30,908 bases of DNA from Alphaproteobacteria bacterium UBA6062. Lineage in GTDB: Bacteria; Pseudomonadota; Alphaproteobacteria; Sneathiellales; Sneathiellaceae. Of this stretch, positions 7,818 through 15,261 are shown in pieces; position 1 is the first letter of the stretch, and the number at the start of each line of letters is the position of its first letter. The stretch is from positions 1 to 30,908 of the forward strand of contig DIYE01000265.1 in assembly GCA_002428885.1 (NCBI GenBank), read 5' to 3'. The notes beneath the pieces were generated by a model. The model ran no database searches. It had not been told where the DNA came from and saw only the letters and a program-made list of their open reading frames with translations. Both the position numbers and the translations under genes were made by a program.

Positions 7818-8537
7818 ATGAAAAAACCGATTATTGGCATCACCCTGGATTCAGAGGATCCCGGCAGCTATTCAAATATGCCCTGGTACGCCCTTCGGCA
7901 GAATTATGCGGATGTGGTCACCCAAAGCGGCGGCCTTCCCATGGCCCTGCCCCATGAACCGGAACTGGCCGGCCAGTATGCATCCCTTCTGGACGGGCTT
8001 GTGGTAACCGGCGGTGCCTTCGATGTGGATCCGGCAATGTTCGGCGCCCACTCCCGGCACGACACAGTTGTCACAAAAGATCGCCGCACCGCTTTTGAAA
8101 AGGCGGTAGCAGAGGCCATGCTTGAGATGGACAAACCTGTTCTTGGGATTTGCGGCGGGCAACAGCTTCTGCATGTGATCCTGGGCGGCACCCTGATCCA
8201 GCATATCCCTGATGAGGTGGACCGTCCCCTGGCTCATGAACAGCCCAACCCCCGAACGGAAGCCGGCCATGATGTGTCTATTCAGGAAGGGACCCTTCTG
8301 CACCGGATCGTCGGGAGGACGACCATCCCGGTCAACAGTGCCCATCATCAGGCGGCAAAGGATGCGTCCGATAATATCACTATCAATGCCTATGCTGAAG
8401 ACGGTGTGATCGAAGGTATTGAAGACTCGCGCTATCGTTTCTGCCTCGGGGTGCAGTGGCATCCGGAATATCTTATTTCAGACGGCGACCGGAAAATTCT
8501 GGACGCTTTTATCGAGGCGGCTTCGCAAAACTCATGA
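7818..8537 (+). CDS. Gamma-glutamyl-gamma-aminobutyrate hydrolase family protein (peptidase C26)
   Basis: A 239-residue class I glutamine-amidotransferase fold. The catalytic triad is visible: nucleophile Cys112 in LGICGGQQ, and His215 and Glu217 in GVQWHPEY. The sequence also has VNSAHHQA, typical of PuuD-like hydrolases that split gamma-glutamyl bonds, for example of gamma-Glu-GABA in putrescine breakdown. No other putrescine genes are near, so the substrate is open and I do not name it puuD. An AAGAGGAC ribosome site precedes the ATG. The stop overlaps the next start in an ATGA (8534-8537), so this gene and the pseudouridine synthase are translationally coupled. Confidence 0.9.
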   Translation: MKKPIIGITLDSEDPGSYSNMPWYALRQNYADVVTQSGGLPMALPHEPELAGQYASLLDGLVVTGGAFDVDPAMFGAHSRHDTVVTKDRRTAFEKAVAEAMLEMDKPVLGICGGQQLLHVILGGTLIQHIPDEVDRPLAHEQPNPRTEAGHDVSIQEGTLLHRIVGRTTIPVNSAHHQAAKDASDNITINAYAEDGVIEGIEDSRYRFCLGVQWHPEYLISDGDRKILDAFIEAASQNS

Positions 8538-9400
8538 CAGATACACCGGAAAATAAAGAACGTATCGCCAAACGGATGGCCCGGGCCGGTCTCTGTTCCC
8601 GCCGGGATGCGGAACGCTGGATTGCTGATGGCCGGGTTGAGGTGAACGGTGAAAAGCTTGAAAGCCCTGCTTTTACAGTTTCAGCCGCAGATCATATCGT
8701 GGTTGACGGCAAACCGCTCCCGAAAAAGGAACGTTCACGCTTGTGGCGTTACCATAAACCTGTCGGACTGGTCACAAGCCACCGGGACGAAAAAGGCCGG
8801 GATACGGTTTTTGATAAACTCCCGGAAGATATGCCAAGGGTCATTTCCGTTGGACGACTGGATATTAACTCCGAAGGTCTGCTCTTGCTGACCAATGACG
8901 GGGAACTGGCTCGGCGTCTGGAGTTACCAGCCACCGGCTGGAAACGGAAATACCGGGTTCGGGTTCATGGTCATCCAAGAGAATCCGACATGGCGAAACT
9001 GTCAAAAGGTCTGACAATCGAGGGAGTCAAATACGGCTCCATCGAGGCTGTTGTTGATAGTACCAAAGGTGCCAATTCCTGGCTGACCGTCTCTTTACGG
9101 GAAGGCAAGAACCGGGAAATCCGGAAAGTTATGGAACATCTCGGCTATACCGTCTCCCGCCTGATCCGCATCTCCTACGGCCCTTTGCAGTTGGGAGAAC
9201 TTGAAAGCGGTGCGGTGGACGAGGTCAAATCAAAGATCCTGCGGGATCAGATGGGTGTCGAGAAATTTGAAGAAGAACCGGATGCGGAGCAGCCCCGCCG
9301 GGGACGCCTGAGTTTGAAATCCAAACAAGGAAAACGTCCTGGTAAAGCCGGACGGCAAACCTCTAATCGCCCCGGCAACCGGAGCAGCAGGAATTTCTAG
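8534..9400 (+). CDS. Pseudouridine synthase, RluB/RsuA family
   Basis: A 288-residue rRNA modification enzyme. An N-terminal S4 RNA-binding domain (residues 8-60, with ARAGLCSRRDAERWIADGRVEVNG) precedes the catalytic domain, whose motif VGRLDINSEGLLLLTNDG holds the catalytic Asp110. KNREIRKVMEHLGY is the other family signature. RluB makes pseudouridine 2605 in 23S rRNA; a large-subunit target is likely given the S4 arrangement, but small-subunit RsuA is related. The last 45 residues are basic and low in complexity, which is common in alphaproteobacterial members. The start is the ATG of the ATGA overlap at 8534. rsmD follows after 30 bases, so two ribosome-modifying genes sit together. Confidence 0.92.
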   Translation: MTDTPENKERIAKRMARAGLCSRRDAERWIADGRVEVNGEKLESPAFTVSAADHIVVDGKPLPKKERSRLWRYHKPVGLVTSHRDEKGRDTVFDKLPEDMPRVISVGRLDINSEGLLLLTNDGELARRLELPATGWKRKYRVRVHGHPRESDMAKLSKGLTIEGVKYGSIEAVVDSTKGANSWLTVSLREGKNREIRKVMEHLGYTVSRLIRISYGPLQLGELESGAVDEVKSKILRDQMGVEKFEEEPDAEQPRRGRLSLKSKQGKRPGKAGRQTSNRPGNRSSRNF

Positions 9401-9429
9401 AGTGTTTCCTATTCAGCAGAAAATACTCT
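9399..9429 (+). promoter_or_regulatory. Hairpin abutting the rsmD start codon
   Basis: AGAGTGTTT (9399-9407) pairs with AAATACTCT (9421-9429), 9 bp with one G-U pair on the + strand and a 13-base loop. The 3' arm ends one base before the rsmD ATG. On the - strand the G-U becomes a C-A mismatch, so the structure fits + strand RNA best. No Shine-Dalgarno sequence is visible before rsmD. Confidence 0.45.
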
Positions 9430-9430
9430 G

Positions 9431-9997
9431 ATGCGGATTGTCGGAGGTGACTTTCGCGGGAAAAAGCTGTCCCTGCCGGAGGATAACCGGATTCGCCCGA
9501 CGGCGGACCGAACCCGGGAGGCTCTTTTTAATATTCTGGGGCATGGCGGTGACTACCGGACAGAGGGTGGCCCTCTCCCGCTCGGCGCCCGTATTCTTGA
9601 TGTTTTTGCCGGGACCGGTGCGCTCGGCCTTGAGGCTCTCTCCCGCGGCGCGGCGCATGTGACTTTTATGGATAATCACCCGGACAGTCTGCGGCTGATC
9701 CGGACCAACATTCAGGCTTTTAAAGCGCAGGGCAAAGCAGATATTCTAAACAGAAGCGGCATTCATCCGGGACGGGCGGCCCGCGCTTGCGATCTGATCC
9801 TGATGGATCCGCCTTACAAGGAAGGACTGGCCTCCCCCAGCCTTCTGGCTCTTGCAGAAAATGGCTGGATGCAACCGGGTTCCATTGCCGTTATTGAGAT
9901 GGCCTCAAAAGAGACGCTGGATCCGCCGAACGGTTTCGACCTGCTGGACAATCGCAAATACGGCGCGGCACGACTGATTATCCTGAAAAAAGCCTAA
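9431..9997 (+). CDS. rsmD: 16S rRNA (guanine(966)-N(2))-methyltransferase
   Basis: A 188-residue SAM-dependent methyltransferase acting on G966 of 16S rRNA. The N-terminal signature MRIVGGDFRGKKL and IRPTADRTREALFNIL is that of RsmD. The SAM loop is LDVFAGTGALGLEALSRGA (56-74), and the catalytic motif is DPPY (126-129) in LILMDPPYKEG. The start codon lies 30 bases after the pseudouridine synthase stop, with a hairpin just before it and no clear ribosome site, so translation may depend on coupling to the upstream gene. The TAA stop (9995-9997) overlaps the stop of the convergent dioxygenase gene. Confidence 0.95.
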   Translation: MRIVGGDFRGKKLSLPEDNRIRPTADRTREALFNILGHGGDYRTEGGPLPLGARILDVFAGTGALGLEALSRGAAHVTFMDNHPDSLRLIRTNIQAFKAQGKADILNRSGIHPGRAARACDLILMDPPYKEGLASPSLLALAENGWMQPGSIAVIEMASKETLDPPNGFDLLDNRKYGAARLIILKKA

Positions 9998-10821
9998 GTA
10001 AAATATGCTCTAATCTCATTGTCGGCTACAATATGTTTGTATTTATCATATTGCGCCCGGATTAGACGAAGGCGTTCCTCAAAAACCGGCGGCGATGCTG
10101 CATCCAGGAACGGAGCAACCAGCGGATCAAAGCTGCTGTTTTGAAACTCCAGAGACAGGCTGGCACGGGGCATGATGGCCGCCTCTGAATAGCGTCCTCC
10201 CCAATGAACCACATCCTGGGGCCATCCAAGGACGGAGCCCGCCTTTGCCGGCAGAGCAACAGCGTGTGGTTCAAGCAAAGACTGTTCCATATCCGGATTG
10301 GTTTTCAGGACCGCCTCCCTGCTTCTTGGCAGTACATACATGCAGCCATTTTCCTCATCCACATCGGTGAGCGGTATCCAGAGGGAGAGACTCATCAGCA
10401 TTTGATCGCCGCCGATGTCAAACACAGTCTGCAAATGGCAATCATGATGCGGACGCCACCCTCGCTCCCCTGGCTTATCGAAATACCAGGCCCACAAATT
10501 GGGGAGCAATGCAAAGCCATTTCCCAGAAAATGACCAATTAACCGGTTTAATTTTGAAAACAATATCCAGGGTTGATCGAACAGATAAATGTAAACAGGC
10601 GGAATGCCTTTTTTTGTCAGGGCTTTTAATCCCCTGCATACAGGATCCAGTTCTTCTTTCCTGAAAACAGGCTCCTGAAAGAGGTAACCGTCCCGCCAGA
10701 CCGATCCGGCCAGATCTTCCAGCATTTCATCGGAAAAACAGATCTGCTGCCCGCCTTTCATGGTATCAATCGTCAGGTCAGGACAGATCTCAAGCCATTG
10801 ATCTTTTGAAAATTCAGGCAT
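9994..10821 (-). CDS. Phytanoyl-CoA dioxygenase (PhyH) family protein
   Basis: A 275-residue Fe(II)/2-oxoglutarate oxygenase of the PhyH type. The expected iron ligands are visible: H-x-D as His125-His-Asp127 in WRPHHDCHLQ, and distal His206 in DVVHWGGRYS. Arg219 in MPRASLSLEF is placed to bind 2-oxoglutarate. The double-stranded helix core also shows LSLWIPLTDVDEENGCMYVLPRS, the usual PhyH strand. The substrate is unknown. ATG 10821 has GGCAGGT just before it and overlaps the flavoprotein stop by 8 bases; ATGs at 10836 and 10875 are also in frame but would overlap more. It is the last gene of the pgi-mutL run and shares four bases with the end of rsmD. Confidence 0.82.
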   Translation of the reverse strand: MPEFSKDQWLEICPDLTIDTMKGGQQICFSDEMLEDLAGSVWRDGYLFQEPVFRKEELDPVCRGLKALTKKGIPPVYIYLFDQPWILFSKLNRLIGHFLGNGFALLPNLWAWYFDKPGERGWRPHHDCHLQTVFDIGGDQMLMSLSLWIPLTDVDEENGCMYVLPRSREAVLKTNPDMEQSLLEPHAVALPAKAGSVLGWPQDVVHWGGRYSEAAIMPRASLSLEFQNSSFDPLVAPFLDAASPPVFEERLRLIRAQYDKYKHIVADNEIRAYFT

Positions 10822-12007
10822 GCTGACCTGCCACATATCCTGAAGACCAGGCCCATTGGAAATTATACCCGCCAAGAAATCCGGTCACATCCACGGCTTC
10901 GCCAACAAAATAAAGGCCGGGCACGGATTTGGCCTCCATCGTTTTGGAATTCAGGCAGGCTGTGCTCACGCCGCCCACGGTCACTTCCGCCTTTTTATAA
11001 CCTTCCGTCCCGCTTGGCCGGATCTCCACCTGCTTTACGCTTTCAGCAACCTTCCGAAGAAGCTTGTCTGAACAATTCCCAAGCTCCGGCAGTTCACCTA
11101 AAGGCGCCAGCAGTTTTTCTGCCAGTCTGGCTGCCAGACGATCCGACAGATATTTGCGGATCTTTCCTTTCGGATTGCGGCTCCGTTCTTCTTTTAGATC
11201 TTCAAAGAGCGGCTCATCAGGCAGGAAATCCAGAAGGACGACATCTCCCCCTTCCCAGAAAGAAGAGATTTGCAGGATTGCCGGACCACTTACACCACGA
11301 TGGGTAAAAAGGACATTTTCCCGAAAAACAGTTTTACCCAACCGCGCAGTCACATCTGCCGACACGCCCGAAAGGCCATCAAATTTCTTAAGTTCGCTCC
11401 CTTCAAACGTAAACGGTACAAGCCCCGGCTTCATATCCGTCACGTCAAGGGCAAACCGGTTGGCAAGCCGATGCGCAAAGTCGTTAGCGCCCATCTTCGG
11501 AATGGATAAACCGCCGGTCGCCACAACAACGGTCTGGCAGGGTATATGTTGAGATCCGCTCCGGACCAGGAACCCGCCTTCAGGCATGTTGTTAACATCG
11601 TCGGCACCGGAACCACACCAGATTGTCACCCCGGCCAGTTCGCATTCCTTGCCCAGCATTTGGGTAATTTGAGCAGCGCCCTCATCACAGAAAAGCTGTC
11701 CAAGCTTCTTTTCGTGAAAACCCACGTCATGACGCTTTACCAGATCGATAAAATCCTGCTGGGTATATTGCCGAAAAGCCGATTTACAAAAATGAGGATT
11801 TTTGGAAAGATATCTATCCGGCGCAGCGAACAGATTTGTAAAATTGCAACGCCCGCCGCCGGAAATAAGGATCTTCTTGCCTATTTTCTCGGCTTTTTCG
11901 AGGACCAAGACTGACCTGCCTCTCCCGCCAGCCTCAATGGCGGCCATTAATCCGGCCGCCCCCGCACCAATGACCACGACATCAAAAGAGGGTTCATCCG
12001 TTGTCAT
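10814..12007 (-). CDS. NAD(P)/FAD-dependent oxidoreductase, BaiN/HI0933 (YhiN) family
   Basis: A 397-residue flavoprotein. A Rossmann FAD loop opens it (DVVVIGAGAAGLMAAIEAG, 9-27), then the family mark EKIGKKILISGGGRCNFTN. VVVATGGLSIPKMG is the second nucleotide motif, and the end GLYFVGEAVDVTGFLGGYNFQWAWSSG closes the FAD site. The family is widespread and poorly characterised; one member, BaiN, reduces bile-acid intermediates in gut clostridia, which is unlikely to be the role here. It is coupled to mutL through an ATGA overlap (12004-12007) and to the dioxygenase through an 8-base overlap. The fold is certain, the reaction is not. Confidence 0.9.
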   Translation of the reverse strand: MTTDEPSFDVVVIGAGAAGLMAAIEAGGRGRSVLVLEKAEKIGKKILISGGGRCNFTNLFAAPDRYLSKNPHFCKSAFRQYTQQDFIDLVKRHDVGFHEKKLGQLFCDEGAAQITQMLGKECELAGVTIWCGSGADDVNNMPEGGFLVRSGSQHIPCQTVVVATGGLSIPKMGANDFAHRLANRFALDVTDMKPGLVPFTFEGSELKKFDGLSGVSADVTARLGKTVFRENVLFTHRGVSGPAILQISSFWEGGDVVLLDFLPDEPLFEDLKEERSRNPKGKIRKYLSDRLAARLAEKLLAPLGELPELGNCSDKLLRKVAESVKQVEIRPSGTEGYKKAEVTVGGVSTACLNSKTMEAKSVPGLYFVGEAVDVTGFLGGYNFQWAWSSGYVAGQHA

Positions 12008-13869
12008 CGACGACCGAACAGTTTTTCAATATCTGTAAGCTTGAGTTCCACATAAGTGGGTCTGCCGTGGTTACACTGTCCGGAATGAGGCGTGACTTCC
12101 ATTTCCCGAAGAAGAGCGTTCATTTCTTCGACAGACAATCGACGTCCGGCCCTGACGGATCCATGGCAAGCCATCGTGGCAAAGACATCGTCCATCCGGT
12201 CTTTCAATGACAAAGTCGTATCCAGCTCCGCCAGATCATCAGCCAGGTCCTGAACCAGTCCGCGAACATTACACTCCCCCAGGAGTGCCGGTGTCTCGCG
12301 AACCACAACAGCACCGTTACCAAAAGGTTCCAGAACCAATCCCATTTGCGCAAGCTCATCGGACCTGTCACACAATCTTGACGCAGAGACTTCATCCAGT
12401 TCGATGACATCCGGGATCAACAGCATCTGGCGGGGAACGGTCTTTTCGCCAAACGCCTTTTTCATCCGTTCCATTACCAAGCGTTCATGAGCTGCATGCT
12501 GATCCACAAGGACAAGGCCATCGCCGGTCTGCGCCACGATATAAGTTTCGTGAAGCTGACTCCTGGCGGCGCCGAGCGGATAAGATTGCAGCTCAGCATT
12601 CTGATGCTCCTGAGGGGCAGAAGGAATTTCCGCCCTCGCTTCCGGTGCAAATGCCGGATCCTGCCGGAGTTCAGGTGCCTGAGACGAAAGAGGAGCATGA
12701 TACTCTTCGTTCTCTTCTGCAAGCCCCGGTGTCATCATCGGTTTCCCTACATCCGCCCAGTTGCCGCGCCCCACTGGTACTGACGGCCTGGACTGGAGAG
12801 GTAATTGAACACTTTCCCGGGGTTGAAACGCGCCCAAGGCCTGACTGCCAACAGTCGATGAGGCTCTATGCCCGTTTTCCGCCAGCGCGTTTCGAAGAGC
12901 ACCAACGATCAATCCCCGCACCCCGCCGGAATCCCGGAACCGGACTTCAGCCTTGGCCGGGTGAACATTGACATCCACCTGATCCGGTGGCAACTCCAGG
13001 AATAACGCAAGTAACGGATGCCGATTGCGGGCCAGCAGATCCATATAGGCACCGCGAACAGCGCCGGTAAAGAGTTTGTCTTTGACAGGACGGCCATTCA
13101 CAAACATAAACTGCATGGCCGCATTGCCCCGGTTGAAGGTCGGTACGCCTGCAAAGCCCGTCAAATGCACACCATCCCGCTCCGCATCGATCTTCAGCGC
13201 ATTATCCGCAAATTCCCGACCCATGATCGCCCCCAGGCGATCCAGCCAGGCCTCGAATAAATCACCTTGCGCGGCTGACACGCGAAGCGCTGTACGCTTC
13301 TCATCGGCAAGGGTGAAGGCAATAGCCGGATAGGCCATGGCAAGCCTACGCATAACATCCAAAGCAGCCGCAAACTCAGCCCGCTCGGTTTTCAGGAATT
13401 TGAGCCGAGCCGGTGTTGCAAAAAAGATATCACGCACATCGACCCGCGTGCCCTGCTGCGCCCCGATTGGCTCAACGTCGCCGCGCCGCCCCCCTTCGAC
13501 AGAGAACTTCCAGGCATTCTCATCCTCAGCGTTCCGGCTGGTGATGCTCATCCGGCTAACAGAAGCGATAGAGGGAATGGCCTCCCCTCGAAACCCCAGA
13601 TGCTCGATATTCACCAGATCTTCATCCGGAAGTTTTGACGTTGCATGCCGTTCAAAGCAAAGCTCGAGCTCCTCCCGGCTCATCCCCTTGCCATTATCCG
13701 TCACAGAAATGAGGGAACGACCGCCGTCCCGCATGACAACATCAATGCGGGTCGCGCCGGCATCAATGGCATTTTCCACCAGTTCTTTAACGGCGGAAGC
13801 AGGTCTTTCAACAACCTCACCCGCCGCTATCTGATTGACTATGTTATCCGGTAACCGCCGGAGCGTCAT
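12004..13869 (-). CDS. mutL: DNA mismatch repair protein MutL (with endonuclease motif)
   Basis: A 621-residue mismatch-repair ATPase. The N-terminal GHKL domain has VNQIAAGEVVERPASAVKELVENA (Glu32, Asn33), DNGKG (58-62) and GFRGEA (92-97). A Pro/Gln-rich linker spans about 340-435. The C-terminal dimer domain carries DQHAAHERLVME (456-467), which fits the DQHA(X)2E(X)4E metal motif of nicking MutL proteins, with the accompanying CNHGRP (599-604) and a terminal FGR. E. coli MutL lacks this motif and relies on MutH. So this protein probably cuts DNA itself. ATGA overlaps join it to pgi upstream and to the flavoprotein downstream. Confidence 0.97.
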   Translation of the reverse strand: MTLRRLPDNIVNQIAAGEVVERPASAVKELVENAIDAGATRIDVVMRDGGRSLISVTDNGKGMSREELELCFERHATSKLPDEDLVNIEHLGFRGEAIPSIASVSRMSITSRNAEDENAWKFSVEGGRRGDVEPIGAQQGTRVDVRDIFFATPARLKFLKTERAEFAAALDVMRRLAMAYPAIAFTLADEKRTALRVSAAQGDLFEAWLDRLGAIMGREFADNALKIDAERDGVHLTGFAGVPTFNRGNAAMQFMFVNGRPVKDKLFTGAVRGAYMDLLARNRHPLLALFLELPPDQVDVNVHPAKAEVRFRDSGGVRGLIVGALRNALAENGHRASSTVGSQALGAFQPRESVQLPLQSRPSVPVGRGNWADVGKPMMTPGLAEENEEYHAPLSSQAPELRQDPAFAPEARAEIPSAPQEHQNAELQSYPLGAARSQLHETYIVAQTGDGLVLVDQHAAHERLVMERMKKAFGEKTVPRQMLLIPDVIELDEVSASRLCDRSDELAQMGLVLEPFGNGAVVVRETPALLGECNVRGLVQDLADDLAELDTTLSLKDRMDDVFATMACHGSVRAGRRLSVEEMNALLREMEVTPHSGQCNHGRPTYVELKLTDIEKLFGRR

Positions 13870-15149
13870 TCATCGCCTCGCAAATACATTTTGGTCAGTT
13901 TTTTACCTTCTTCCACCGCAGGCTGGTCAAACGGATTCACCTCCATCAGGTGACAGGTAAAGATGGTTTCCAGCATGAAATGCATCAAAAGCGCGCCGAG
14001 TGTCTTCTCATCCAAAGCATCAATTTCGAGCAGTCTGAGATATTTCCCGCGCCCCGCAAGGGTCGATGCCGTCGCCGCAGCTTCCGCATGGACAACATCG
14101 CTGATTTTATGATTTTTGAGATAATCCAGTTCCGGATCATCATCGGCCAGCGCCACATCCATCAAGGGACTGTCATCATCCGCTTTATTGATAATCAGCG
14201 TGAAGAACTTGTCATTGGGACCATCCAGCCAAAGCTGCAGCTGACTATGCTGATCAATGGGACCAAGCGCATTGAGAGGGGTACTGCCTCTGCCTTCTTT
14301 ACCGATACTCTCCGCCCAGAGTTGGCGGAACCAGTGGGTCAGCGGCTCCAACTGCTTGGCATAAGGCATCAGGACATTCAGTCCGACATTTTCAATATCA
14401 TACAGCGCATAATGCAATGCCGCCCCCACACGCGGTGCCGATTCAGGACTGCTCAGCGCTTCATTCAGAACGTCTTTCGCCCCCTCGCGAACCGCGGCCA
14501 TATCAACCCCGGCAATCAGTGCCGGCAAAGCCCCCACAAGGGACAGACAGGAATACCGGCCGCCGACATTGGGATCGTGAGCAAGCCTCCTGATGTTCCA
14601 TTTATCAGCCATCCGCCCCAGCGCGTTATCGGTCGGCTCGCAAATCGCCAACGTCTGACGACTGACCGCCGCCTTGCCGCCCATCTTGTCAAGCGCTTCA
14701 ATAACCAACAGGCTCTGGGCCAGGATTTCAGGGGTTGAGCCGGATTTTGACACCAGCAAGAACAGAGTCTTTTCGAGATTGTCGCCCGCCAGATGCGGCG
14801 CCATAACATGATAATCAAGCGTATCCCAGAAATGTAAGGAAGGTTTGAGGTCTCCAACATCCCTCAAACTCGCCAAAACCTGAGCACCGAGAGAGGAACC
14901 GCCGATACCAACGACAACGATGCTGCCAAACTCCTCCCGGTAAGCTGCGGCAAGCTCCTGAAGTTCTTTAAGATCTTCCGTTTCTTCCGGGAGTGTCAGG
15001 ATGGGCAAACGTCCCTGCCCTTTCAGCATTTGAAGCGACGACGCAATCCCTTCTGTTCGAGCAAGTGCCTTGGAAAAGGCTGTATAAACCCAGTCCGTCG
15101 CGGTTTCGCTATCGGAAAAGCAGTTTTCGAATTTCTGTCTATAGGCCAT
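13866..15149 (-). CDS. pgi: Glucose-6-phosphate isomerase
   Basis: A 427-residue enzyme converting glucose 6-phosphate and fructose 6-phosphate. The phosphate-binding motifs are clear: VVVGIGGSSLGAQVLASL (78-95) and LLVSKSGSTPEILAQS (131-146). The C-terminal NPFDQPAVEEGKK holds the expected catalytic Lys region. It is of the short bacterial type, well under the 549 residues of E. coli Pgi. ATG 15149 has an AAGATAAG before it; a GTG at 15191 is in frame but has no ribosome site. The chosen start codon lies in one arm of a 14-bp inverted repeat. The stop overlaps mutL by ATGA. Confidence 0.95.
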   Translation of the reverse strand: MAYRQKFENCFSDSETATDWVYTAFSKALARTEGIASSLQMLKGQGRLPILTLPEETEDLKELQELAAAYREEFGSIVVVGIGGSSLGAQVLASLRDVGDLKPSLHFWDTLDYHVMAPHLAGDNLEKTLFLLVSKSGSTPEILAQSLLVIEALDKMGGKAAVSRQTLAICEPTDNALGRMADKWNIRRLAHDPNVGGRYSCLSLVGALPALIAGVDMAAVREGAKDVLNEALSSPESAPRVGAALHYALYDIENVGLNVLMPYAKQLEPLTHWFRQLWAESIGKEGRGSTPLNALGPIDQHSQLQLWLDGPNDKFFTLIINKADDDSPLMDVALADDDPELDYLKNHKISDVVHAEAAATASTLAGRGKYLRLLEIDALDEKTLGALLMHFMLETIFTCHLMEVNPFDQPAVEEGKKLTKMYLRGDE

Positions 15150-15228
15150 TGATTTTCTTATCTTGTGATCAGGGAAAAATGCTACCGGCACTCAACAATG
15201 ATCGCGACCCTATCAAATCAATGGCCTA
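15142..15228 (-). repeat. 14-bp perfect inverted repeat enclosing the pgi start codon
   Basis: TAGGCCATTGATTT (15142-15155) and AAATCAATGGCCTA (15215-15228) are exact reverse complements, 59 bases apart. In the pgi mRNA the downstream arm contains the AUG (AAAUCAAUGGCCUA), so folding would bury the start codon while leaving the AAGAUAAG ribosome site at the edge of the loop. Confidence 0.75.
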
Positions 15229-15261
15229 CATCCCAATCTTTTCCGAAAATATTGCGAAAAT

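Noticed and set aside
13950..14738. 262-codon + strand open frame
   Set aside because: It is the antisense shadow of pgi, and has no domain or ribosome site.
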